Assembly (NCBI GenBank): GCA_017935785.1
Contig: JAGBGU010000053.1
Coordinates: 1 to 52,816, forward strand
Source of the DNA: Bacteroidaceae bacterium
GTDB taxonomy: Bacteria > Bacteroidota > Bacteroidia > Bacteroidales > Bacteroidaceae
Length of the DNA stretch: 52,816 nucleotides
Direction of reading: 5' to 3'
The translations under genes were made by a program, and so were the position numbers. Each line of letters opens with the position of its first letter. Position 1 is the stretch's first letter. Below, piece after piece: positions 16,901 through 25,384 of this stretch. The notes under the pieces were generated by a model that was not told the DNA's origin, did not search any database, and saw only the letters and a program-made list of their open reading frames with translations.

Positions 16901-19380
16901 GTCTCAAGTTGAACGATGTGCCCGCCCTTTCCGCTCCCACATGGAATCCGGTTTATTTCAGTGCTCCCTTTGGAAAACCCTCTTTACATGCCGGCATGGA
17001 ATATATGTCAGTGGGCACAACGGCGGTTCGTGCTACGGGAAAGTTGATGAACCGTTCAATGGCGGCGAAGGCTATTCCTGAAGAAGAGGTTGCGTACGAT
17101 GCCACGGCCGATGCTGCTTCGGTAACGACAGAAGCGACAGAAAGCAGACCATCTTCCGAAGTGAGGACAAACAATTCCGAACTGGCGTTCTTCCGCCCCA
17201 ATCTGCGGACAGACCGGTACGGCAATGTAAGCATCGCTTTCACGTTGCCGCAAGGACTTACCCGCTGGCATTTGTTGGGACTGGCCCATACCAAGGATAT
17301 GTTTACCGCCCTGCTGAACGATACGGTTGTGGCATGCAAGGACTTTATGGCGCAAGTCTATCTTCCCCGTTATCTGCGCGAGGGAGATCATGCTGTGCTG
17401 ACCGCCACTTTGCGTAACCTTACCAAAACTGAACAAAAGGGAGAAGCCACCCTGCAGGTGTGTGATGCCTTAACTGAGGAAATACTGCATACCGCCCGTG
17501 TCTCCTTCTCGTTGCAGATGCAGGCTGACAGCACATATCTTTTGCCGTTCCATGTTCCGCAGGGCCGCTCGCTGCTTCTTGTGCGTTGGGTCGGCCGGAG
17601 CACCCTGGCATCAGACGGTGAACAGTATACTTTACCTGTCCTTTCCGATGTGCAGTCTGTTACAGAGACCAAATCGTTCAGTCTGGACCGTCCGCAAAAG
17701 TGGCAGATGGATCTGAAGAAATTGTTTGCTTACAATCATCCTGCTGCAAACGGACGCAGTCTGACCGTAGAGTACACAGCCAGACCCGAGTGGTTGGCGT
17801 TGCAGTCGCTCCCGTCATTGGTAGAGTCTGAGGCAACCGATGTGCTGTCTGTATCTTCCGCTTGTTATGCCGTTACAATGACCCGTAGCATATCACGCCG
17901 CATACCGGATCTTCGCCAGGCTGCTTCCGAATGGATGACCGGTGCGGATTCCGTTTCTGCCACCCTCGGCGGTAACGCCCGGCTTGCAGACCTTCTGATG
18001 CAGGAGATGCCTTGGGTCATGGACGACCGTAACGAGGCTTTGCGCCGTACACGTCTGGCTTCGCTCCTTACTGATGCCTCTTCCCCTTCGCATCTGATGC
18101 AGTTGACACAAAAGTTGGAAACTATGCAACGGCCCGACGGCTCTTTTGCCTGGTATCCCGGTATGGCCGGCAATACATACCTGACCACTGAAGTGCTTCG
18201 TCAGCTTTCGCGTCTGCAGGATTTGTCGGATGAAGAGGATATGCCTCAGATCAGACAACTTCGTGGCGAAATAATACTTCGCGGTTTGCGTTATCTCCAC
18301 CGTACTTTAAGCCGTCAGGCAGAAAGGCAGCAGCTTTCAGCCGAGACACTCCTCCATTTTTTGTCCCTCACAAGCAGAAGCGGCGTACCTCTTCCCAAGG
18401 ACATGGATGCCGATGTGCAGAAATGGAGTGCGCAACTCCGCGGGAAGGCAGAGACGTTGCAGCGCGAGAGCAGGGCCTTGGCGGCTATAGTGCTGAACCG
18501 AACCGGTTACCAGGCTGAGGCACGCAGGCTGATGCCCGAACTCCGCCGTGTAATCAGCCAGGCAGACGGATTTTATTTGGCTTATCCCGGCGGCACCACC
18601 TATCAGCCTGTCCGCAAGGTGCAGAATCATGTTTATGTCATGGAGGCGTTTGCCGAGGTGCTTCCGTCGGATACGGTAGTCATCCGTGGGCTGCAGCAGT
18701 GGCTCATTCAGCAGAAACGCACACAAGATTGGGAACAGCCTATACAGACAGCCGATGCGGTCTATGCCTTGCTGCTTCATTCTCAGGGACAGCTGGCAGA
18801 CGCTTCAACGGACAAGGTTACACTCACGGACAGTCATGGCAGCCACATACTACAAAGTCCCGAAACCCGACTGGGTTATCTGCGCCAGCGTATAGCGTCC
18901 GAAAGCCCCAAAGCATTGAAGGTCGACAAGCGTACTCCGGGTATCAGTTGGGGCGCGGTCTATGCTCAATACCAGATGCCAGTAAGCCTGATTGAATCGC
19001 AGCGCGAAGGGTTGTCCGTGCGGCGTGATGTCAGCCAAGCTGCTGTCAGGGTGGGTGATCGATTGCATGTCAGATACACACTTACCGTTGATTACGATCT
19101 GGAGTATGTGGTACTTTCCGCCCCGCGCATAGCTGTAGCAGAGCCGGCAGTTCCGCATTCAGGCTACGCATCTTGGGGAAATCTTTCTGGATACCGGTCC
19201 GTACACGATGCCCGCACCGACTATTTCTTCGATTCTCTGCCCAAAGGAACCTATGTCATTGAGGAAGACTGGATGATTACGCAACCCGGGACTTACCAAA
19301 CGGGGGCCGCCACCCTGCGTTGTGTCTACGCACCGGAATACCAGTCGCATACTCCCGGCACAACCTTTTCGGTAGAATAG
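13945..19380 (+). CDS. Alpha-2-macroglobulin family protein lacking the thioester
   Basis: An 1811-aa exported protein: signal peptide (1-23), helical N-terminal part, an MG2 domain with the signature 'LFTDRSVYRPGQKVYVAALA' near 488, further MG domains, the A2M core 'FFRPNLRTDRYGNVSIAFTL' near 1080, a helical thioester-type domain (about 1280-1630) and a C-terminal receptor-binding-like domain. Family role: trapping proteases near the outer membrane. At the place where thioester members read (E)C-x-E-Q this protein reads LPSLVESEATDVLSVSSACY, with no Cys-Gln pair, so it cannot bind targets covalently, similar to thioester-less bacterial members. No lipobox seen. Single gene between a terminator and the next promoter. 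Confidence 0.9.
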   Translation: MRNLLLLLLYIIIYNGVSPLTARNSEPAHRLVALLANMQKAQEVTPDSFYVYARLLRHAILHEQDSVSQAVYSATLAHLYVVNSFRAQTGVRETESQTDSLQEWSRQEYLQNAANLYGKALARPDQLYEEPVGKWVPVVDKPNSTKGLSGDMLNMIWHAAVNDLPAVYRQKVRIPTYARLVSYYRSKGKYGEALSLMLDSLDRNGITAQDSTLLCQLKEEYASYDACAEVYLRLSQLPDLTPEEREEFLHRGIKAYPGYWRKDALENALLQLAHPQLLWNGLYVYYPNRKVETVLRVRNLTSVRFSLYRLPMAFDQTQKDILRQVYRSGKRIHSFTHTLRKVNPITEYSDTVCWQTPGYGRYALVMEAKTPARLCEKIEPQVSFFRVSSIGSYSVGFPDGTLRQVVVDALNGAPLRGVQVRYLQEGKDTLRLLKQSLTDERGMTEITVGQGPRHNILLHLSNGADSALAPLPLQTMFFPQTGVQRLSSVRLFTDRSVYRPGQKVYVAALAYDSQGHHAAVRPAREITLLYYDANRQKIAEHTLLTDSFGVANDSITLSSSLLPGQFRISVRNGSSCAFRVEEYKRSTFYVEMEQPSQVAWPVDSIAVTGWVRTYSGVPLGNSRITGTYRWTNGLWRYWPGNDDSMPQQSDTIYTDKDGRFTLFLPVSQSSEYFRWGRRLSVQIDALSPYGEVRGSSLSVPLCSAPLRLHLSLPRWQERGNLSSWCFKLLGPTDHPVQGMVDCLLRDKKGNVVFRSQMNAGTDAVPAGLKEVASGDYQLHAHVRIGADTASCTLPFTLFDLQDSQVPVDTALWMYCPDDTFALSRPARIQLGSSLDTAYVYCTLVSQDGVGLDTLMRLRDEARLLVLPYKEEYGDGARLQVALYHQGRLYRESLRLCRELPSRRLQVRWHTFRNHLQPGQKEEWRLTLLHPDGTPVQANLMCALYDASLDAIYPHRIELPLYQGHRIPSVSVGDWSHYPHYYDFPFCLKLNDVPALSAPTWNPVYFSAPFGKPSLHAGMEYMSVGTTAVRATGKLMNRSMAAKAIPEEEVAYDATADAASVTTEATESRPSSEVRTNNSELAFFRPNLRTDRYGNVSIAFTLPQGLTRWHLLGLAHTKDMFTALLNDTVVACKDFMAQVYLPRYLREGDHAVLTATLRNLTKTEQKGEATLQVCDALTEEILHTARVSFSLQMQADSTYLLPFHVPQGRSLLLVRWVGRSTLASDGEQYTLPVLSDVQSVTETKSFSLDRPQKWQMDLKKLFAYNHPAANGRSLTVEYTARPEWLALQSLPSLVESEATDVLSVSSACYAVTMTRSISRRIPDLRQAASEWMTGADSVSATLGGNARLADLLMQEMPWVMDDRNEALRRTRLASLLTDASSPSHLMQLTQKLETMQRPDGSFAWYPGMAGNTYLTTEVLRQLSRLQDLSDEEDMPQIRQLRGEIILRGLRYLHRTLSRQAERQQLSAETLLHFLSLTSRSGVPLPKDMDADVQKWSAQLRGKAETLQRESRALAAIVLNRTGYQAEARRLMPELRRVISQADGFYLAYPGGTTYQPVRKVQNHVYVMEAFAEVLPSDTVVIRGLQQWLIQQKRTQDWEQPIQTADAVYALLLHSQGQLADASTDKVTLTDSHGSHILQSPETRLGYLRQRIASESPKALKVDKRTPGISWGAVYAQYQMPVSLIESQREGLSVRRDVSQAAVRVGDRLHVRYTLTVDYDLEYVVLSAPRIAVAEPAVPHSGYASWGNLSGYRSVHDARTDYFFDSLPKGTYVIEEDWMITQPGTYQTGAATLRCVYAPEYQSHTPGTTFSVE

Positions 19381-19564
19381 TGCTGCTGAATTCAAATACA
19401 TCTATTTAACGTGAGTTCGACGAAAATTTAAAATATGCGAATAGATAAACGCGGAACAGCAACGATTTCAACAAAAAATAATCAGAGGAATCCGTTCTAC
19501 ATTCAACACCAACCGCTCATTATTTTACATACAAATGGCAATTTTTATTTTTTGGACATTGTTT

Positions 19565-19597
19565 TTTGGCTTATTTGCCCGTTTCATCGTATCTTTA
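19565..19597 (+). promoter_or_regulatory. Promoter of the GT39/GH106/GT2 operon
   Basis: TTTG (19565-19568), 21 bp, then TATCTTTA (19590-19597), one base from the consensus; 19 bp before the ATG at 19617. Confidence 0.6.
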
Positions 19598-19616
19598 CGG
19601 CAAGAAACGCAGAATC

Positions 19617-21068
19617 ATGAACAATTTGCAGAAAAAGAACTTATTCATTCTAATTGTTGTGGCTACGTTAGCCACCCTTCCTTGGTTGGGGTTTTCCGAC
19701 TTTAACACTAAAGGAGAACCACGCGAAGCCATCGTGTCGCTGACCATGCTTCAGCAGGACAACTGGATACTGCCCCACAACAACGGAGGCGAGATGGCTT
19801 ACAAGCCGCCATTCTTCCATTGGTGCATTGCCGCCACCGCCACCGTACTGGGCGGCATGAGCGAGTGGGCGGCACGTTTTCCGAGTGCGCTGGCCTGCAT
19901 ACTGATGCTGGCATGGATGTATGTCTACTATACCAAACGACGGGATGCCGGCACGGCCCTTACGGCAAGCCTCATCTGTTTGGGCTGTTTTGAGATTTTC
20001 CGTGCGGCACACGCCTGCAGAGTGGATATGATGTTGACGTTCTGCATTGTAGGCGCCATATATGCCTTTGCCCGATGGACCGAGCACGAACACCGCAGAC
20101 CTGTACCCTGGCTTGCCATCCTGATGATGAGTCTGGGCACACTGACCAAAGGTCCGGTAGCCATTGTTCTTCCGTGCGGAGTTACAGGTCTTTACCTGCT
20201 GCTGCGCCGCGAGAACTTCTTCCGTGTGTTCTTCAGTCTGGCTGCCACGGCCCTGGCCTCGCTCATTCTGCCGGCCTTGTGGTACTATGCCGCCTACCAA
20301 CAAGGTGGAGAGGAATTCCTGCGGTTGGTAAAGGAAGAGAACATCGACCGTTTCCTGGGGAAAATGAGCTATGCCAGCCACGAGAACGGGCTGTGGTACT
20401 ACTTTGTAATGCTGCCCGCCGGTCTGCTCCCCTGGACGCTGGCACTGCTGCCTGCCCTTAGAAAAAAATGCAGTTTGCGCGAAATCAAGGAACAAATGGC
20501 CAGAATACAACCGCTGGAACTGTTTTCAATGGTAGCCGCCACGGTAATCTTTGTCTTCTATTGCATTCCCAAGAGCAAACGCGGCGTGTATATTATGCCC
20601 ATGTACCCCTTTACGGCCTATTTTATTGCACTGTATATGCAAAAGGCTTTTTCGGCCAAATTCATCAAACGCGCCATCTGCACTGCTGTGGGGCTGTTCA
20701 CACTGGCCTTTGCCGTTGTGCTGCCTTTCTTCATCCTCAACAAGAAGAGCGACCTGGGCACGGCACAGGAAATAGGTCGGATAGTGGGCAACGGCTATCT
20801 GACCAGCCATGTGTCGGGCGGCGCACCGGGAAATCCCATGCATTTCTTTACCATAAACTACTACATGAAGGACAAGGTGGATGTATGGAAGGAAAACGGC
20901 CCTGCACAGGAAGAAGGCTACCTGCTCATTGGCGAAAAGGATGCGCCCGCCTTTATCCAACAACAAAGCGACTACAAATTCAGTCCTGTTGAGTTGAAGC
21001 CCCACCGAAGCTGCGACATAAAACAGAACATACAACTATATCATTTTAAACCTGCCAGATCAAAATAA
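19617..21068 (+). CDS. ArnT-like (PMT/GT39-GT83) membrane glycosyltransferase
   Basis: A 483-aa multi-spanning GT-C enzyme. The N-terminal periplasmic loop has the signature 'FNTKGEPREAIVSLTMLQQD' with the acidic catalytic residue, followed by 'NGGEMAYKPPFFHW' and about ten membrane helices. Such enzymes move a sugar from a polyprenyl-phosphate donor to lipid A or other envelope acceptors; L-Ara4N is the classical donor, but in Bacteroidetes it is unknown. Start taken at 19617 (MNNLQKKN), since the upstream extension crosses the promoter. The stop is 5 bp before the GH106 gene. Confidence 0.88.
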   Translation: MNNLQKKNLFILIVVATLATLPWLGFSDFNTKGEPREAIVSLTMLQQDNWILPHNNGGEMAYKPPFFHWCIAATATVLGGMSEWAARFPSALACILMLAWMYVYYTKRRDAGTALTASLICLGCFEIFRAAHACRVDMMLTFCIVGAIYAFARWTEHEHRRPVPWLAILMMSLGTLTKGPVAIVLPCGVTGLYLLLRRENFFRVFFSLAATALASLILPALWYYAAYQQGGEEFLRLVKEENIDRFLGKMSYASHENGLWYYFVMLPAGLLPWTLALLPALRKKCSLREIKEQMARIQPLELFSMVAATVIFVFYCIPKSKRGVYIMPMYPFTAYFIALYMQKAFSAKFIKRAICTAVGLFTLAFAVVLPFFILNKKSDLGTAQEIGRIVGNGYLTSHVSGGAPGNPMHFFTINYYMKDKVDVWKENGPAQEEGYLLIGEKDAPAFIQQQSDYKFSPVELKPHRSCDIKQNIQLYHFKPARSK

Positions 21069-21073
21069 CAGCA

Positions 21074-24000
21074 ATGAAAAAAAGTATTCTTGCCATAATC
21101 GCCCTTGCAGGAATCTTCCCGGTTTCTGCAAATAACGAAATAGTAAAGGCCGTCCCCGACACAACTCTTTTGCAGCGTCCGTTTGACTCCCAGGACGCCA
21201 CGCTGTTCCAAACACCCAAAAAAATGTTCTTCCCGGAAACGTGGTTCCACTATGTAAACGGAAACGTGGACCGTGCCGGTATAACGGCCGACTTGGAAGC
21301 CATCGCCGCATCCGGTCTGGCCGGCGTACAATTCTTCCACGGCGGAGGGTTTGCCGACGGATGGAAGGGTGTGACAGAACCCGTGTACTGTCTGAGCGAG
21401 AAATGGGAAGACCTTGTCAAACACACCGCAAGCGAGGCAAAACGGTTGGGGCTGCGCTTTACCATGCAGAACTGTCCGGGATGGGCCATGAGCGGCGGGC
21501 CGTGGATTGACTTTGACCATACCATGCGCCACCTTACCTACAGCCGTCTGGATATAAAGGACGGACAGAAGGGCGACATTGTACTGCCCAAGGCCGGAGA
21601 ATCAAAGGACCCCAACCGCGACTACCGCGACATCATGGTACTGGCATTCCCCACCCCATTAGGCGACACACAGGAACCGCTGTTCACCGGCAGATACAAC
21701 TTCAAGCCTACGACTCCTGACGCCCCCAATATCATAGACATCCGTCTGGACAAGCCCACCGTGGCCAGAACGCTGGAATTCTCGCCTATCGACAAGTTCA
21801 ACCACGACTTCGGTGTGGATCCTGGTATCAACCTGCAGGTGGAGGCCATAGACCGTAACGGGCGCGTACACAAGGTGCTGGATACCCCCATGCCCTATTC
21901 AAACTGGCAAGATGCGCACACTATCTCGCTGGCGCTGGCCGAACAGCCTGACTGCCAGCACTACCGTGTACTGATCCATAACCGCCACAACATGAACATA
22001 TCCTCAGTAAAACTGCTCTCCGCCGCACGCAAACAGAACTGGGAAGGCGAGGCCGGATGGACCCTACGCACCATACTGCCCGAAAGCGCTTCGGCAAAAC
22101 AGTCGGCAGAGGCTTATGTAAAGGGCAGCCGCATACTGAACCTGACAGACCGGATGGATGCCGACGGCAAGCTAAACTGGGAAGCCCCACAGGGCGAATG
22201 GACCATCCTGCGCATAGGCCATGTAAATACCCTCCGCCGCAACGGACCGGCTCCGGCCGAGGCCACAGGTTGGGAATGCAACAAACTTGACCCATCAGGA
22301 GCAGCCCTGCACTTCAAGAACTACATAGGCCACATGGCCAACGGACCGGTAAAGGGACTACTGAGCAATATGCTGATGGACAGTTGGGAATGCTATTCGC
22401 AGACATGGACAAAGAACATGCCGCAGGACTTCAACCGCATTGCCAGCTATCCTCTGGAGAAATGGATACCCGCCCTCTTCGGTTTTGTAATTGACAGTCC
22501 GGAAACAACAGCCCGTTTCCTGGTGGACTGGAGAAAGACTCTGAACCATCTGTACGTAAACAACTTCTTCGGCGAGATGAGCCGTTTGGCGCACAAAAAC
22601 GGACTTACCTGTACCTACGAGACTGCCGGAGGCGACATCACACCGGCCGACCCGATGGAGTATTACAAATTTGCCGACGTGCCGATGTGCGAATTCTGGC
22701 AACCGTTCACCAACTTCCTATACAACCGTAATTACAAGCCCATACGCCCCACGGTCTCTGCGGCAAGGATGTACGGCAAACCGCGTGTTTCTGCAGAATC
22801 CTTCACGTCATTCGTACTTACCTGGGACGAACATTGGCAGATGCTCAAGGATGTGGCCAATCAGAATCTGCTGGACGGACTCAGCCACTTTGTATTCCAC
22901 ACCTACACGCACAACCCCGGCGCCAGCAAGTACTTCCCCGGAACCAGCTTCGGAGGCGGAATTGGGAGTCCCTTCCTGCGCGGACAAACATGGTGGAAGC
23001 ACATGCCGGCATTTACTTCTTATCTGGCACGATGCACCTATATGATGGAGCGCGGAAAACCCGTGAGCAGCGTACTATGGTACATTGGCGACGAGTACCA
23101 ACAAAAGCCCGACCAGTTCTATCCCTTCCCCGTAGGCTACCGTTATGACTACTGCAACCCCGACGCCCTGCTTACCCGACTGAGCGTGAAGGACGGACAA
23201 TGGACCACACCCGACGGCATAACCTATCCGCTCCTTTGGATTCCTCAACCCGGACGCATGCAACCCGAGACCGTTGAGCGCCTGCTTGAACTGGTGAAGC
23301 AGGGAGGTGTGCTGGTTGCGGATGCTCCCACCGGCATTGCCACGCTCGGCCAAAGCAACCGCCAGAAGGAACGCTTCCTGGCTGCCGTTTCCGCCCTGTG
23401 GCCCCAATCAGGCCAAAAGGAACGCACCCTTGGACAGGGGCGCGTGCTCAGCGGAATCAGTCTGGAGAATGCCTTGCGGCATCTGAACATTCCGCCTGAC
23501 GTAAACGGGATAGGCAACCAATGGCTGCACCGCAAGACAGAAGGTGCAGACTGGTATTTCGTCTGCGCAGACCGCGAAACTCCGTTCAACGGTGAAGTGG
23601 AGTTCAACTGTACCGGCCGTGTGGAAATATGGAATCCCGTAAACGGAGCCGTCAAGGAAATACCCAGTACCCAACAAGACGGAAAGACCCGCTTGGACAT
23701 CGTACTGTCAAGGGCAGAATGCGCTTTCGTAGTTTTCCATCATGACGGCAAGCCTTCACAAGCCAAACCACAACAGGAGGTTACATCCACCCTGCTTTCT
23801 GAACAGACATGGACCGTATCCTTCCCAGACGGATGGGGCATTGACGCTCCGCTGACCATCACTTCACTAAAACCTTGGCACGAGATGATTTCATCCGCCG
23901 AAGGAAAGGCTTTCAGCGGAACCGCCACTTACCGTACCACCCTGCACATGGACAAGGTGGAGAAAGATGCGAACTATACGCTACAGTTGGGCAACGTAGA

Positions 24001-24265
24001 AATGATTGCCGTGGTACGACTGAACGGACAAGAACTGGGTACATTATGGACCGAACCTTACCAGACCGACATCACCACGGCACTGAAAAAGGGCGACAAC
24101 ACTTTGGAAATAGACGTCACCAGCAGTTGGTTCAACCGTCTGGTCTATGATGCCGGACTGCCCGAAGCGGAACGCAAGACTTGGGTCATCTCCGGACCAA
24201 GAAAAGAAGAAAAGCTGCGTGCAAACGGACTGCTCGGCCCTGTATTTGTCCAGATGGAAAAATAA
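21074..24265 (+). CDS. GH106-like alpha-L-rhamnosidase, exported
   Basis: A 1063-aa protein with a Sec signal peptide (MKKSILAIIALAGIFPVSA). The N-terminus has the GH106 pattern 'PETWFHYVNGNVDRAGITAD' followed by 'LAGVQFFHGG' and 'FTMQNCPGWAMSGGPW'; the TIM-barrel part continues to about 700, and the C-terminus has a jelly-roll carbohydrate-binding-like domain ('ALKKGDNTLEIDVTSSW'). The family hydrolyses alpha-L-rhamnosides, for example in pectin side chains. No SusC/SusD pair lies nearby; instead it sits between two glycosyltransferases, which is unlike a polysaccharide-utilisation locus. The catalytic glutamates were not pinned down. Confidence 0.82.
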   Translation: MKKSILAIIALAGIFPVSANNEIVKAVPDTTLLQRPFDSQDATLFQTPKKMFFPETWFHYVNGNVDRAGITADLEAIAASGLAGVQFFHGGGFADGWKGVTEPVYCLSEKWEDLVKHTASEAKRLGLRFTMQNCPGWAMSGGPWIDFDHTMRHLTYSRLDIKDGQKGDIVLPKAGESKDPNRDYRDIMVLAFPTPLGDTQEPLFTGRYNFKPTTPDAPNIIDIRLDKPTVARTLEFSPIDKFNHDFGVDPGINLQVEAIDRNGRVHKVLDTPMPYSNWQDAHTISLALAEQPDCQHYRVLIHNRHNMNISSVKLLSAARKQNWEGEAGWTLRTILPESASAKQSAEAYVKGSRILNLTDRMDADGKLNWEAPQGEWTILRIGHVNTLRRNGPAPAEATGWECNKLDPSGAALHFKNYIGHMANGPVKGLLSNMLMDSWECYSQTWTKNMPQDFNRIASYPLEKWIPALFGFVIDSPETTARFLVDWRKTLNHLYVNNFFGEMSRLAHKNGLTCTYETAGGDITPADPMEYYKFADVPMCEFWQPFTNFLYNRNYKPIRPTVSAARMYGKPRVSAESFTSFVLTWDEHWQMLKDVANQNLLDGLSHFVFHTYTHNPGASKYFPGTSFGGGIGSPFLRGQTWWKHMPAFTSYLARCTYMMERGKPVSSVLWYIGDEYQQKPDQFYPFPVGYRYDYCNPDALLTRLSVKDGQWTTPDGITYPLLWIPQPGRMQPETVERLLELVKQGGVLVADAPTGIATLGQSNRQKERFLAAVSALWPQSGQKERTLGQGRVLSGISLENALRHLNIPPDVNGIGNQWLHRKTEGADWYFVCADRETPFNGEVEFNCTGRVEIWNPVNGAVKEIPSTQQDGKTRLDIVLSRAECAFVVFHHDGKPSQAKPQQEVTSTLLSEQTWTVSFPDGWGIDAPLTITSLKPWHEMISSAEGKAFSGTATYRTTLHMDKVEKDANYTLQLGNVEMIAVVRLNGQELGTLWTEPYQTDITTALKKGDNTLEIDVTSSWFNRLVYDAGLPEAERKTWVISGPRKEEKLRANGLLGPVFVQMEK

Positions 24266-24302
24266 GAAGCTGTTTAAATTTATAAAGGTTTCTGCAAAAG
24301 CT

Positions 24303-25235
24303 ATGACTGGCGGACAGAAAACACTGAGCGTCATCGTACCTATATATAAGGTAGAAGACACGCTGGACCGATGCATAGAAAGCATTGTGGCACAGAAGTG
24401 CTCCGGAATGGAGATCATTCTGGTAGATGACGGCTCGCCCGACCGCTGCCCAGCCATGTGCGATGAATGGGCATTGCGCGACAGTAGCATCCGCGTCATC
24501 CACAAGGAGAACGGCGGGCTGAGCGATGCGCGCAATGCCGGTATTGATGCGGCACAAGGCGAATTCATCACCTTTACAGATTCGGACGACTACCTTTCTC
24601 CGCACACTTATGCCCCCATAATCGCATACCTTCAGGCACACGAAACGACAGACATCATGGAATTTCCCGTTTCTGTACACGAGGGGGCGGCAAAACAGTA
24701 CCGGCAGACATTCAAAGATGCCGTGTTCGCCAATGCCGCAGAATACTGGCACCAGACAAAAGGGTGGCGACACACCTATGCCTGGAACAAAATCTACCGC
24801 CGGCACCTGTTCTGTACAGAGCGTTTCCCGGCAGGGAAGGTATTTGAAGACATGCACACCATTCCCATGCTCCTGAACAACTGCCGCCATATAGCCACCT
24901 GCTCCACCGGATGCTACCACTATTGCTACAACAGCACCGGCATTGCCGCCAAAGCTGACCATGATGCCGGAGCCTACCGTTCCCTGCTTGAAGCACACAT
25001 GAAAGCCATACAGATACCGGCATTTGCCCTGAACGGGGACGAACGCTATTATCTGGATCTGGTAAACATTCAAATCTATGCCCATGAAATAAGCGGAGAA
25101 AAGCCCGTAATCCCCTTTGTGCGCTTCCGATCCATCCTGTCGTTAAAAACCATCCTCTTCAACATCCTCGGTATCCGGTTTATCTGCTCGTTCAACCGTT
25201 TCATGCGGCAAATAATAAAAAGAAGGAATACATAA
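24303..25235 (+). CDS. Family 2 glycosyltransferase
   Basis: A 310-aa GT-A glycosyltransferase: 'LSVIVPIYKVEDTLDRCIES', nucleotide-binding 'IILVDDGSPD', 'NGGLSDARNAG' and the DxD-type 'FTDSDDYLS'. The C-terminus is basic with no clear membrane span. Start set at 24303 (MTGGQKTLSVIVP); the frame upstream overlaps GH106 and has no family similarity. 37 bp after the GH106 stop, so third gene of that operon. Donor and acceptor unknown. Confidence 0.9.
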   Translation: MTGGQKTLSVIVPIYKVEDTLDRCIESIVAQKCSGMEIILVDDGSPDRCPAMCDEWALRDSSIRVIHKENGGLSDARNAGIDAAQGEFITFTDSDDYLSPHTYAPIIAYLQAHETTDIMEFPVSVHEGAAKQYRQTFKDAVFANAAEYWHQTKGWRHTYAWNKIYRRHLFCTERFPAGKVFEDMHTIPMLLNNCRHIATCSTGCYHYCYNSTGIAAKADHDAGAYRSLLEAHMKAIQIPAFALNGDERYYLDLVNIQIYAHEISGEKPVIPFVRFRSILSLKTILFNILGIRFICSFNRFMRQIIKRRNT

Positions 25236-25315
25236 ATCTTAGCCCCCCAATAACCTTTTTTCTTGTCAGACTAACATTTACCACGCCAAATATTCTTTAT
25301 AAAAAAGAAAAAACG

Positions 25316-25323
25316 TATATTTG
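25316..25323 (+). promoter_or_regulatory. -7 box TATATTTG for the fasciclin gene
   Basis: Perfect TAnnTTTG, 61 bp before the start codon. Confidence 0.65.
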
Positions 25324-25384
25324 CATGCACAAGGGGCAAAAGTGCGCCTCAAATACCGTTTAACAACCTTTAAAATTCAGGCAT

